Assembly (NCBI RefSeq): GCF_002727185.1 | Contig: NZ_NIZW01000007.1 | Span: 124,001-188,000, forward strand | Origin: Rhodopirellula bahusiensis | GTDB lineage: Bacteria > Planctomycetota > Planctomycetia > Pirellulales > Pirellulaceae | Reading direction: 5' to 3' | Length of the DNA: 64,000 nucleotides | Shown: in pieces, positions 9,573 through 17,725 of the stretch | How the letters are laid out: each line of letters opens with the position of its first letter | Numbering within the stretch: the stretch's first letter is position 1 | Notes under the pieces: generated by a model | What the model saw: the letters and a program-made list of their open reading frames with translations, nothing else | Told to the model about the DNA's origin: nothing | The model's database searches: none | Translations under genes and position numbers: made by a program

Positions 9573-11030
9573 ATGCAACCGCCCCGACTCCGGACCTTTC
9601 ACTTCTTGCTGGCCGCCACGATGCTGCTTCCTGCAGCCGGGGCCTCAGCGGCAGATCGCCCGAACATCTTGTTGATTGTTTCGGACGATCAGGGCTACAA
9701 CGATTTGGGCCAACTGGGCAACGGAATCATCACGCCCGCTTTGGATCGCCTTGCCAACGAGGGAACACGGCTGACGAATTTCTACGTGGCGTGGCCAGCC
9801 TGCACTCCGTCGCGGGCCAGCTTGCTGACGGGTCGGTATCCGCAGCGAAACGGGATCTACGACATGATCCGCAACGAAGCCCCCGACTACGGTCATCGCT
9901 ACACACCCGACCAATACGCCGTGACGTTCGAACGCATCGGCGGAATGGATGAGCGTGAGGTGATCATCCCCGCCGTGCTGAAACGGGCAGGTTACAAGAG
10001 CGGAATCTATGGCAAATGGGACCTCGGTGCCCTGCGCCGAATGCTGCCCACTTCGCGTGGCTTCGATGATTTCTACGGCTTCGTCAACACCGGCATCGAT
10101 TACTTCACGCACGAACGGTACGGCGTGCCCTGCATGGTCCGCAATCTCGAACCGACGGAAGAGGACAAGGGCACCTACTGCACATACCTATTTCAACGCG
10201 AGGCTCTACGGTTCTTGGATGAACATGCAGGCGAAGAACCGTTCTTCTTGTACGTTCCCTTCAACGCACCGCACAATTCCTCTTCGCTTGATCCGACCAT
10301 TCGCTCCTCCGTGCAGGCACCCGAACGATTCAAAGCGATGTATCCACCGGTTGAGCCGGAAACCCGAGTCACCGACCGCTATCGCTATGGCACACCCGCA
10401 ACGGTCGCGACACCGCAAGCTCGTCGTCGGGACTACCGGGCCGCTGTCACGTGCATGGACGCCGCGATTGGTGAGATGTTGGATCGCTTGGAAGCGAAGC
10501 AGATGCTCGATGACACGATTGTCGTTTTCTTCTCTGACAACGGTGGCAGTGGCGGCGCTGACAACTCACCCTTGCGAGGCCACAAGGCTCAAACCTGGGA
10601 GGGCGGCATCCGCGTGCCATGCATCGTTCGTTGGCCGGCAGGAAAGATCCCGGCCGGTGCGGTGAACGACGAATTCTTAACGAGCTTGGAACTGCTACCA
10701 AGCTTCGCCGGCGCAGCGGGTGTGGCCCCACCGCCCGGCGTCGTCCTCGACGGATTCAATTGGTGGCCCACACTTCGTGGCGAATCCAAGTCTCCTCGCA
10801 AGGAAATGTTTTGGAAACGTCGAGATCAGATCGGTGCACGAGTCGGTCAATGGAAATGGGTCCAAATGGGTGACCAGAGCGGCCTGTTCAATCTCGATGA
10901 AGACATCGCCGAAAAGAACGACCTGTCCCAATCAAACCCCGAGATTCTTGCGATGGTCAAAGAACGCTACACAAATTGGCTGCGCGAGATGGAAGCCGCC
11001 GAACCTCGTGGTCCCTTTCGCGATTTTTAA
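9573..11030 (+). CDS. Secreted sulfatase
   Basis: Family S1 sulfatase of ~485 residues. The ATG at 9573 starts a clear signal peptide ending near AGASA (residue 26); the frame is open further upstream to 9468, but that part crosses the palindromic repeat and is unlikely to be coding. The metal site motif NILLIVSDDQGYND is at 31-44, and the CTPSR signature with the formylglycine Cys is at 77-81, followed by LLTGRYPQRNG. Later landmarks are GIYGKWDLG, FNAPHN, VVFFSDNGGSGG and an EGGIRVPCIVRWP strand. It lies 175 bases after the DapA-like gene in the same direction. The substrate is unknown. A hairpin at 11070-11100 may end the transcript. Confidence 0.93.
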   Translation: MQPPRLRTFHFLLAATMLLPAAGASAADRPNILLIVSDDQGYNDLGQLGNGIITPALDRLANEGTRLTNFYVAWPACTPSRASLLTGRYPQRNGIYDMIRNEAPDYGHRYTPDQYAVTFERIGGMDEREVIIPAVLKRAGYKSGIYGKWDLGALRRMLPTSRGFDDFYGFVNTGIDYFTHERYGVPCMVRNLEPTEEDKGTYCTYLFQREALRFLDEHAGEEPFFLYVPFNAPHNSSSLDPTIRSSVQAPERFKAMYPPVEPETRVTDRYRYGTPATVATPQARRRDYRAAVTCMDAAIGEMLDRLEAKQMLDDTIVVFFSDNGGSGGADNSPLRGHKAQTWEGGIRVPCIVRWPAGKIPAGAVNDEFLTSLELLPSFAGAAGVAPPPGVVLDGFNWWPTLRGESKSPRKEMFWKRRDQIGARVGQWKWVQMGDQSGLFNLDEDIAEKNDLSQSNPEILAMVKERYTNWLREMEAAEPRGPFRDF

Positions 11031-11069
11031 GCAGGTGGGCGAACCTCTCTCTGACGACGCTCAAGGACA

Positions 11070-11100
11070 CAAAGTCCATCGAACTGATCGATAGACTTTG
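11070..11100 (+). terminator. Hairpin downstream of sulfatase
   Basis: CAAAGTC (11070-11076) pairs with GACTTTG (11094-11100), and ATCGA (11078-11082) pairs with TCGAT (11088-11092), leaving one internal mismatch and a 5-base loop. It starts 40 bases after the sulfatase stop codon. There is no T-run, so it may be a factor-dependent terminator or a 3'-end stabiliser. Confidence 0.45.
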
Positions 11101-11443
11101 CTGGTGACCGACTCACCTTGATAGCAACCCAACGACGGGCCAACGCGCGTCTTTAACGCACAGTTCTTCCGGCCCATCAAACGTCCGCCCGGGCAAGGGA
11201 CACTCTTCTGGTGGCATCTGGACTCGCAGCCGGCGAGCAAGAAAAAGATCGGGAAAATTCCCAAATTTCCTCCGAAACCATTGCGGGGCCGGTGTACTTA
11301 ATCCCATTAGAAGTGGAACAACGTGCATCAAGCGTTCCTTGATCAGCGTTGCCTTATCAACCACTCCCGGCACCATCGTCGAACCCTCGACGTCAGCATT
11401 CACTGGTGCTGTCTTTTCGCAATCAGCTCTCGGGGAGAGTCTT
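11101..11443. other. Intergenic region upstream of DUF1559 gene
   Basis: After the hairpin at 11070-11100, this stretch has no convincing coding region. It holds an interrupted palindrome GGGAA-AA-TTCCC at 11251-11262, and the ribosome-binding sequence GGGGAGAG ending just before the ATG at 11444. A promoter for the DUF1559 gene is expected here, but I cannot place -35/-10 boxes with confidence. Confidence 0.4.
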
Positions 11444-12646
11444 ATGAAGAAGATGCGCAAAAACGGTTTTACATTGGTAGAACTTCTGGTGGTCATTGCC
11501 ATCATCGGCGTCCTTGTTGGTTTGTTACTACCTGCCGTGCAAGCGGCTCGAGAAGCAGCTCGACGGATGAGCTGCAGCAACAACTTCAAGCAAATCGGAC
11601 TTGCACTTCACAATTACCATTCGGCTTACAACAAACTGCCCGCGCAAAAGGGTGGCACGAACAACGCCAACGACGGATCGCTCGGTGGCAACCAATTGCG
11701 TCTTGGTTGGCTGCCCGCCATTCTGCCGTTCATTGAACAACAAGGCTTGTGGGAACAAATCAGCAACCCGCTGTCGATCAATACTGACGGGACGCTTCGC
11801 ACAACGCCTTGGCCCGGAATGGGACCAGCACCATGGCGAACCGACTACACACCTTGGATCACGGAATTGGCATCGCTTCGTTGCCCCAGCGATCCAGGAA
11901 CCGGACTGCCCGCACTCGGCCGAACCAACTACGCCGCATGCCAAGGCGATGCTGTTGAATACGGCGAAGTCGGTGCATGGAGCGGTTCCAATCCGCTTGT
12001 CATGAATTCCGGCTACGCAGAACAAATACGCATCTCCGGTCGAGGCATGTTTGTCGCTCGCCAATACACTGGCTTCCGTGATGTCTTGGACGGTTTGTCC
12101 AACACGATCGCCGCCGGCGAAATCGCAACCGACTTGGGTGATCGTGACATCCGAACGGCTCCCATCGACGGCCCCGGATCCGCCATCCTTCGCGACAACC
12201 CATCGTGGGCTCGCGACAATGACAAGATCGACCCTGAGCGTCCACAATTCTGGCGTGCCGGTGAAAACTTGACGACCGACAATGCCGCCGGCGACGGTGC
12301 CCGCGCCAGCTGGGCTCGTGGGTTCCACTGGGCCGATGGCGAAATGCAACACTCGGGCATGAATACCATTCTGGCACCCAACAGCGAAACCGTTTCTCGC
12401 ACGACGGCGGACAGCACTTGGGGCATGTACCCACCCAGTTCGCGTCACCAAGGTGGTGTTCACGTCTTGATGGGTGACGGGGCAGTGAAGTTCATCACGG
12501 ATTCCATCGAAGCGGGCAACTCCCGTGCTCACACCGTTTACAGAGACCACAACCCTGGCAACGCAGGCACAAAAAGCCCGTATGGATTGTGGGGTGCGCT
12601 CGGCACTAAAGCGAACAAAGAAACCGTGTCGCTCGATTCAATCTGA
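11444..12646 (+). CDS. DUF1559 pseudopilin-like protein (H-X9-DG type)
   Basis: About 400 residues. The ATG at 11444 follows a GGGGAGAG ribosome-binding site and begins with the type IV prepilin signature: a short basic leader, then GFTLVELLVVIAIIGVLVG, cut by prepilin peptidase before Phe with Glu at mature position 5. The body is the planctomycete DUF1559 domain, starting AREAARRMSCSNNFKQIGLA and ending with the H-X9-DG motif (HQGGVHVLMGDG). Such proteins are numerous in planctomycetes; a surface or pseudopilus role is assumed but not shown. A terminator-like hairpin at 12684-12716 and a small lipoprotein gene follow. A second DUF1559/lipoprotein pair lies at 60277-61698. Confidence 0.93.
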   Translation: MKKMRKNGFTLVELLVVIAIIGVLVGLLLPAVQAAREAARRMSCSNNFKQIGLALHNYHSAYNKLPAQKGGTNNANDGSLGGNQLRLGWLPAILPFIEQQGLWEQISNPLSINTDGTLRTTPWPGMGPAPWRTDYTPWITELASLRCPSDPGTGLPALGRTNYAACQGDAVEYGEVGAWSGSNPLVMNSGYAEQIRISGRGMFVARQYTGFRDVLDGLSNTIAAGEIATDLGDRDIRTAPIDGPGSAILRDNPSWARDNDKIDPERPQFWRAGENLTTDNAAGDGARASWARGFHWADGEMQHSGMNTILAPNSETVSRTTADSTWGMYPPSSRHQGGVHVLMGDGAVKFITDSIEAGNSRAHTVYRDHNPGNAGTKSPYGLWGALGTKANKETVSLDSI

Positions 12647-12683
12647 TAGCCGATTAGGCGAGCCAATCGCCGCTCAAAGAACC

Positions 12684-12716
12684 AAAAGCGTTGTTGCAAT
12701 CGGCAACGGCGCTTTT
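12684..12716 (+). terminator. Hairpin terminator after DUF1559 gene
   Basis: A 14-base stem, AAAAGCGTTGTTGC (12684-12697) against GCAACGGCGCTTTT (12703-12716), with two G-U pairs and a 5-base loop. It is flanked by A- and T-tracts and begins 37 bases after the stop codon. It resembles an intrinsic terminator and could work in either direction. Confidence 0.65.
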
Positions 12717-12761
12717 CTCTATTCAACTCTTATCAACCCTCCGCAACACTGAACTGAAATC

Positions 12762-12950
12762 ATGAGAAATCTGAATCAATATGCCAACCGATCGATTGCA
12801 TTGCTTTCGCTGGTCGCTCTTTCAATGATCTGCATCGGATGCGACAGCAGCGAAACAACCGTCATTGAACAACCCGCGGACGCGGCGCAGGAAATGGAAG
12901 ATTATGAATCGATGATGAACTCGTCCGCAAAGGAACCTTACGGAAAGTAG
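12762..12950 (+). CDS. Small putative lipoprotein next to DUF1559 gene
   Basis: A 62-residue protein with a basic N-terminus, a hydrophobic segment (ALLSLVALSMICIG) and a Cys at residue 27 followed by Asp, so a lipoprotein signal with a somewhat loose lipobox. The mature part is ~36 residues, acidic (EEMEDYES-like composition) and ends in KEPYGK. It is 115 bases downstream of the DUF1559 gene and followed by its own hairpin. The equivalent gene at 60277-60447 is also a short lipoprotein beside a DUF1559 gene, which suggests a functional pairing. No function is known. Confidence 0.7.
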   Translation: MRNLNQYANRSIALLSLVALSMICIGCDSSETTVIEQPADAAQEMEDYESMMNSSAKEPYGK

Positions 12951-12972
12951 CTTCCTCAATTGTTCTGCAACC

Positions 12973-13002
12973 AACGCTGGATCCAAATACGGTTCCAGCG
13001 TT
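12973..13002 (+). terminator. Hairpin terminator after small lipoprotein gene
   Basis: AACGCTGGA (12973-12981) pairs with TCCAGCGTT (12994-13002), and the inner CC/GG extends the stem after one mismatch. The stem runs into TTTT (13001-13004). It starts 23 bases after the lipoprotein stop codon and is a good intrinsic terminator candidate. Confidence 0.7.
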
Positions 13003-13227
13003 TTGCAATAGGTGACGAGACATAGTCGTGTCCAATCGCTCGCGGCACGCTCAAACCTTGACCCACCTAGAGGGGTCGCATACAGTCCTACAGGAAAAGG
13101 CTAAAGCGCACACGGGCATCTAAATTGTCGGCCGATGATCGGAACTGAAACTTTTGCCGAATCTTGCATCATCAAGAGTGCTCAGCCTTCGAACTCAGTC
13201 TCTGCTCGCCTTGATAGGAACGAACGA

Positions 13228-14574
13228 ATGACGGTCCGATTTGTTGTTGGTCTTTTGTCTTTGATGCTATTGGGACAATGTCACCTGGCTCAGAGTCTGA
13301 TGGGGCAAGATGAACTGCAACAACAGTTCGCCAAAATCATTGACCGAGCCGGCAAACGCAATTTCAGTGGCATCGTGGTCGCCGAAAAAGATGGAACCAT
13401 CCTTGCCAATCAAAGCTTTGGATACGCTGATTCTAAGTCCAAGACGCCGATCGATTCGAAAACGCTGTTCGAGATCGGTTCTGTGACGAAACCCGTCACT
13501 GCACTTGCCATCATCATCCTAGAACGCCAGGGCAAATTGTCGCTCGATGATTCCATCGCCGATCATTTGCCAAACGTGTCCGAAGATTGCCGTAGCATCA
13601 CGATCCAGCATTTGCTGCAACACACATCAGGCATCCCGGGCACGAACTATGGTCCCGTCTCAAAGGACGTCGCGGAAGTCACCCATGCCTACTTGAGAGG
13701 CGGCCCCAAACAGACGCCGGGAACGAATTTTGAATATTGGAATCAAGGCTACGCGTTGCTCGCGGCGATCATCGCTGAAGTGACCGACCAGTCTTACCAA
13801 GATGCAATTCGAGATCTGGTTCTGCGGCCTGCCAAAATGAACTCCACCTGCTTCACGGGAGATTCTGCTCCCCAAGGCTTCGACGTTGCAATCGGTAGAT
13901 CAACCAGCGGAGCCGATCGTTCCGCACTGGAACATCCCTACGGTGATTTCTACGGTCTGCAGTATCAAGGAATGGGTGGAGTTGTCTCCAATGCAGAAGA
14001 CATGACCGCCTTTTTACAAGCGTTTCGAAAATCGAAAACGAGTGTGGAAAGGATGCTACAGCCCGGCCCTGACGGAAGCTACGGACTCGGTTGGCGAATA
14101 GAAAACGCCGATGAAATCAACCAACGAGCCTATCACACCGGTTCGGTACGTGGATTCCTGACTGCCGTTTCTATCTACCCCGAACAAAACAGTTCATTGA
14201 TCGTCTTGGCCAACACAGACGATCGGCAAAGCTTCCACCTCGCTGAATCAGGATGCCGGAAAGCTTTCGAGGCAGCAGTCGTTCCGCGTCCAACGCCTCA
14301 GCAGTTCGACACAGAGTTCCAAGAATCACTGGTCGGTCAATTCACACTGCAATCCAGAGTCGTGACTATCTCAAGTTCCGACGACGGGTTGGAGATGGTG
14401 ATTGATTGGGGAGGCCCCAAAACATACGGGAAGCTCGCAAAGACGTCGTCTGCAAACCGACTGCGTTACTTGGACGGTTCGAAAGATGAAGTGTTCGTCT
14501 TGCTGGAGGGTCAAAAGAACAAAAAGGTTCAATCGCTTCAAATCCTCAACAGCACCTATCTCAGACGGAAGTGA
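13228..14574 (+). CDS. Serine hydrolase, class C beta-lactamase family
   Basis: About 448 residues. The ATG at 13228 has AGGA 8 bases upstream and a signal-like hydrophobic N-terminus, so it is preferred over the upstream in-frame ATG at 13135. The family motifs are complete: SVTK (S85-K88, nucleophile and general base), YWN (Y170-N172) and HTG (303-305). The catalytic domain is followed by a ~100-residue C-terminal domain of the lipocalin-like type often found in these enzymes. The family includes esterases, D-amino-acid peptidases and PBP-like proteins; the substrate is not predictable. It is exported, probably periplasmic, and stands alone between a hairpin-terminated gene and a convergent DUF1571 gene. 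Confidence 0.88.
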   Translation: MTVRFVVGLLSLMLLGQCHLAQSLMGQDELQQQFAKIIDRAGKRNFSGIVVAEKDGTILANQSFGYADSKSKTPIDSKTLFEIGSVTKPVTALAIIILERQGKLSLDDSIADHLPNVSEDCRSITIQHLLQHTSGIPGTNYGPVSKDVAEVTHAYLRGGPKQTPGTNFEYWNQGYALLAAIIAEVTDQSYQDAIRDLVLRPAKMNSTCFTGDSAPQGFDVAIGRSTSGADRSALEHPYGDFYGLQYQGMGGVVSNAEDMTAFLQAFRKSKTSVERMLQPGPDGSYGLGWRIENADEINQRAYHTGSVRGFLTAVSIYPEQNSSLIVLANTDDRQSFHLAESGCRKAFEAAVVPRPTPQQFDTEFQESLVGQFTLQSRVVTISSSDDGLEMVIDWGGPKTYGKLAKTSSANRLRYLDGSKDEVFVLLEGQKNKKVQSLQILNSTYLRRK

Positions 14575-14672
14575 GAATCACCCGCGACATGGATGATCAA
14601 ACGCGTTCCCTCATCCAATTCCAATCACGTTGACACCATCAATGGGAACTCTCGCGTCCGGCTCGAAACCGA

Positions 14673-15809
14673 TCAGTCTTTGGCGATGACGTTGGGGCTG
14701 ACCTTCAATTCAGATTCGGTCAATGCGATTGGGCCAGTCAATTTGCCTTTCAAACGTTCAGGTGCGAACGACGCGTCCGCCAGGCCAACGTTGAGTTTCA
14801 AGTCCGCGTAGGTGTACTCTTCCATCAATTCCGGCTGATCGTCTGCTGACTCAGGCCAATCGTAGACTTCTAAACGAATCGGCACGTGCAGTTCATCGTC
14901 GATGTAGGCGTTGGCTCGATGGAATCCAAAACCACCTTCCTTCGACGGGTGAACGATCTGGAAATGCGTTGCAGATCGGCCCAGCACTTTCGCGTTGCGG
15001 AAATAGGTCACTTCAGTGACGTCCCCGGAAGGATCCAGTTGCATGTCAGCTTCCATCAACTCGATCAATCGGTTTATGATCTTGTCAAACCCGATGTCAG
15101 TGATGGGATAGTTACTTTGTTCTTTGGCCTGACGCCCGTGAGGATCAATCGACAGAACAAGGTAACTCAGTGCGCCACCACCTTTTCGAACGCGGGCTTT
15201 CCCTTCGTTCTCGCCATCGATGTAAAGGACTCGGCGATCGCGAAGCGTCCGAGGGCTTTGGTACTGCAGAAAAACCGACAAGGGAGACACATTGCCTTGC
15301 TCGTCATCCTTTTCCACTCGCACTGCTAGTTCCATGATTTGTGGCGTTTGCAATTCGCCATCGATCCGTTCCCGTTTGATCAGCTTGCAACTGTAGTCGC
15401 TCACGTTTTTGCGAATATGTTCGGCATGCGATTCTGCGAACGCCAACGCCCAACCCAACGGATGATCCGCGACCGGGGGTGTCGCGTGCTGTTTGTTTTG
15501 GTTACTCGCGGTGCCCTTCGCATCCATGAGTGGAGCGAACGAGTCTTTGGTCGAGAACGCATCGACTGGGGAAGTGGCTGACATCTGCTGAATGACGTTC
15601 GGTTCATCCAGACCCAACTCAGCGATCGCTTGCTTGGACAACTGATCGGTGGAGTCTTCGACCGCGATCTTTTGAACTGCAACTCGACCATCTTCGGCGA
15701 TCGACGACTTTGAATCCGATAGCGATCCCAGCACGACACATGACAACGTCAAAGTGGATGCGACGAGGCGAGAGAATCGAGGACGACGGGTCAAGGATGG
15801 CGTTGTCAT
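14673..15809 (-). CDS. DUF1571 family exported protein
   Basis: About 378 residues from the ATG at 15809. That ATG has GGAG nearby upstream and leads into a basic then hydrophobic signal (LTRRPRFSRLVASTLTLSC); longer starts up to 15923 lack this. The region around residues 130-350 matches DUF1571, with NVSDYSCKLIKRERI, QYQSPRTLRDRRVLYIDGEN and DPHGRQAKEQSNYPITDIGF. The N-terminal third is low complexity. The fold is LolA-like in related families, so lipid or lipoprotein handling is possible, but that is inference. It is convergent with the serine hydrolase gene. Confidence 0.85.
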   Translation of the reverse strand: MTTPSLTRRPRFSRLVASTLTLSCVVLGSLSDSKSSIAEDGRVAVQKIAVEDSTDQLSKQAIAELGLDEPNVIQQMSATSPVDAFSTKDSFAPLMDAKGTASNQNKQHATPPVADHPLGWALAFAESHAEHIRKNVSDYSCKLIKRERIDGELQTPQIMELAVRVEKDDEQGNVSPLSVFLQYQSPRTLRDRRVLYIDGENEGKARVRKGGGALSYLVLSIDPHGRQAKEQSNYPITDIGFDKIINRLIELMEADMQLDPSGDVTEVTYFRNAKVLGRSATHFQIVHPSKEGGFGFHRANAYIDDELHVPIRLEVYDWPESADDQPELMEEYTYADLKLNVGLADASFAPERLKGKLTGPIALTESELKVSPNVIAKD

Positions 15810-16315
15810 GGAAGGTGGCTCCAAATGGCGGTCGAAAGTCCGTTCGTTTCCGGTGGTGCTCGTTCGGCCCAAGCGGCGAAGTACGTAAGTGCACGAAACG
15901 TGCCGATTGCCTGCAAAAGTCAAACTTTCAGATTAGCGGCGGCCCATGTAGAAACAACTGAAAAGGAGCGATCATGTCTGGAACCAAAGTGTTGACGCCT
16001 GGACCGCCGGAAAAACCCGCATAGCCTTCCAAACTGCCCGCCCCGCAAATCGCGGCCATCACTTAGTTTCACGACGGATTCAGCATCGTCCGCAGGGCAA
16101 TCACCGAGTCATTCCAGTACAAGCCTGCTTTCATTTTGACATTCTCGCATTGCAATCTGAGACACCTCCATGAAACCCCGCGTGGAACTCGAGTTGCTCC
16201 TGGGGCACTGGAAATCTTCTCTCGCCGCTTGTAATTGTTACCCTCGCGGTGTCATCCTTTGGGATCGCGAGCATTCAACCAATCGAACTTCCACTTTCCG
16301 TTTTTCAAGGCATCC
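15810..16315. other. Intergenic region between DUF1571 gene and exchanger gene
   Basis: A 506-base gap between divergent genes, so it should hold promoters for both. The one notable element is a 16-codon reading frame at 15974-16024 with an excellent ribosome-binding site, listed separately. I see no RNA gene or strong terminator. Confidence 0.4.
15974..16024 (+). CDS. Possible 16-residue small protein or leader peptide
   Basis: ATG at 15974 to TAG at 16022-16024, preceded by AAAAGGAGCG, in which AAGGAG is almost ideal and correctly spaced. The peptide is short, with a Pro/Gly-rich end (PGPPEKPA). It has no recognised family. It could be a small protein, a leader peptide or chance. Confidence 0.3.
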   Translation: MSGTKVLTPGPPEKPA

Positions 16316-17629
16316 ATGGGCATCGTCATCCCACTCGTTCTGATTCTTCTCACCTGCTTGGTCATCTGGCGAGCCTGTGACGGATTCGAAATCGCGAGTG
16401 AGTACATCGGCCGCAATCTCTCCGATGGCGTTCGTGGCGGAACGATCAACGCCATCTCCAGTTCGATCCCAGAACTCTTCACCACCCTGATTGCGTTGTT
16501 CGTGCTTTCGGATCGAGACGGTTTCTCGATCGGCATCGGCACCACAGCCGGAAGTGCATTGTTCAACGGCATGATCATCCCTGCCGTCTGCATCCTTAGC
16601 GTGGTTGGCTTCGTCGTGCTGGGTGTCCGCGTCACCTCGGTCAACGTGTCCACTCGAGTGCTTCTTCGTGATGGCATCTCGCTGATCCTTTGCGAGTTCA
16701 TCTTGATCTTGCTGATCAATGGAGAACAACTTCATTGGTGGCAAGGTTTGATCCTGATGCTGATGTACGTTGCCTACCTCGCGTTCATGTTGACGACGAT
16801 GAAGCCTTCCGAGTTGAGCGCAAACGTCGATGACTCCAACGACGAAGACACTGACCAAGACGAAGACAACACCCCACGTGGAGTCCTTGCGACGATTTTC
16901 TATTGGGTCTCCGGAGGCCCGCTGCTGGACCTCGAACGATGGTTTGTCAAAGACCACCATCGCGAACAGATGAAGCAAGAAACCTGGAACGGCTGGGGAT
17001 TGCTGCTCACCAGCACCGGCGTCATTGGCATCGCCTGCTGGGCGTTGGTGTTGGCCTGCGAATGGCTCGGCAGCGGACCGGCCAACACGGAAAACCCTTC
17101 ATATCAACTGTTCGGGCAAACCTTCGAAGGCCTGGGCATGCCCGCCATGTTCGTCGCCGTCATCTTTGCATCGATGGCGACCAGTGTCCCTGACACGGTC
17201 ATGTCCATTCGCGACGCTCGTGATGGCGACTACGACGATGCAGTGGCCAACGCGTTGGGCAGCAACATCTTTGACATTTGCTTCGCACTCGGCTTCCCTC
17301 TGTTCCTGTTCACGCTCATCCACGGCCCCATCGCAATGGAGCCCGAAATCGCGGCTCAAAGCGGCGAACTGCGTTTGTTCCTCTTCATCCTGACGATCAT
17401 CGGTTTTTTGATCTACTACATCGGCAAACGGGGTGTCGCGGCGGACGGAACCAAGTATGTCGAAATGAAGCGAGGCAAAGCGTTTGCGTTGTTGACGATG
17501 TACGTTCTGTTTGTCTCGTACATCCTGGCACATGAAAACGATGTCGAATTGGTTCATCAGATTTCCGACCGCCTGCAAAGCTTGTTGCAACAGTTGCCTG
17601 CGATCGGGGCAATCCAGCGTTTCGTCTAG
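16316..17629 (+). CDS. Na+/Ca2+ exchanger-like membrane protein (CaCA superfamily)
   Basis: About 437 residues with around 10-11 hydrophobic segments. Two inverted halves are visible. The first alpha repeat has SSSIPELFTTLIALF near residue 50 and GTTAGSALFNGMIIPA near 80. The second has ATSVPDTVMSIRDA near 290 and ANALGSNIFDICFALG near 315. The Pro-Glu/Pro-Asp and Gly-Ser-Asn pairs are the ion-coordinating parts in this superfamily. Between the halves is a cytosolic loop with an acidic run (DDSNDEDTDQDEDN) near 165-180, perhaps a Ca2+ sensor or just a linker. It should exchange Ca2+ or a similar cation for Na+ or H+ at the inner membrane. The ATG at 16316 is chosen because the first membrane helix begins right after it. 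Confidence 0.88.
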   Translation: MGIVIPLVLILLTCLVIWRACDGFEIASEYIGRNLSDGVRGGTINAISSSIPELFTTLIALFVLSDRDGFSIGIGTTAGSALFNGMIIPAVCILSVVGFVVLGVRVTSVNVSTRVLLRDGISLILCEFILILLINGEQLHWWQGLILMLMYVAYLAFMLTTMKPSELSANVDDSNDEDTDQDEDNTPRGVLATIFYWVSGGPLLDLERWFVKDHHREQMKQETWNGWGLLLTSTGVIGIACWALVLACEWLGSGPANTENPSYQLFGQTFEGLGMPAMFVAVIFASMATSVPDTVMSIRDARDGDYDDAVANALGSNIFDICFALGFPLFLFTLIHGPIAMEPEIAAQSGELRLFLFILTIIGFLIYYIGKRGVAADGTKYVEMKRGKAFALLTMYVLFVSYILAHENDVELVHQISDRLQSLLQQLPAIGAIQRFV

Positions 17630-17725
17630 GCGACGTTGGACTCGATACTTCAAAAGCCTGAAACGGGACCATGCTTGCTGTAGACTGATCGGTCGCCTTT
17701 TTCTTGCCCCGCGTTTTTTTCATGA

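Noticed and set aside
11251-11262. GGGAA-AA-TTCCC palindrome as an operator
   Set aside because: Too short and isolated to separate from chance.
11528-12550. 340-codon reverse frame opposite the first DUF1559 gene
   Set aside because: The sense strand has a complete prepilin and H-X9-DG protein; the antisense product looks random.
13135-13227. N-terminal extension of the serine hydrolase
   Set aside because: The ATG at 13228 has a ribosome-binding site and directly begins the signal peptide; the extension does not resemble one.
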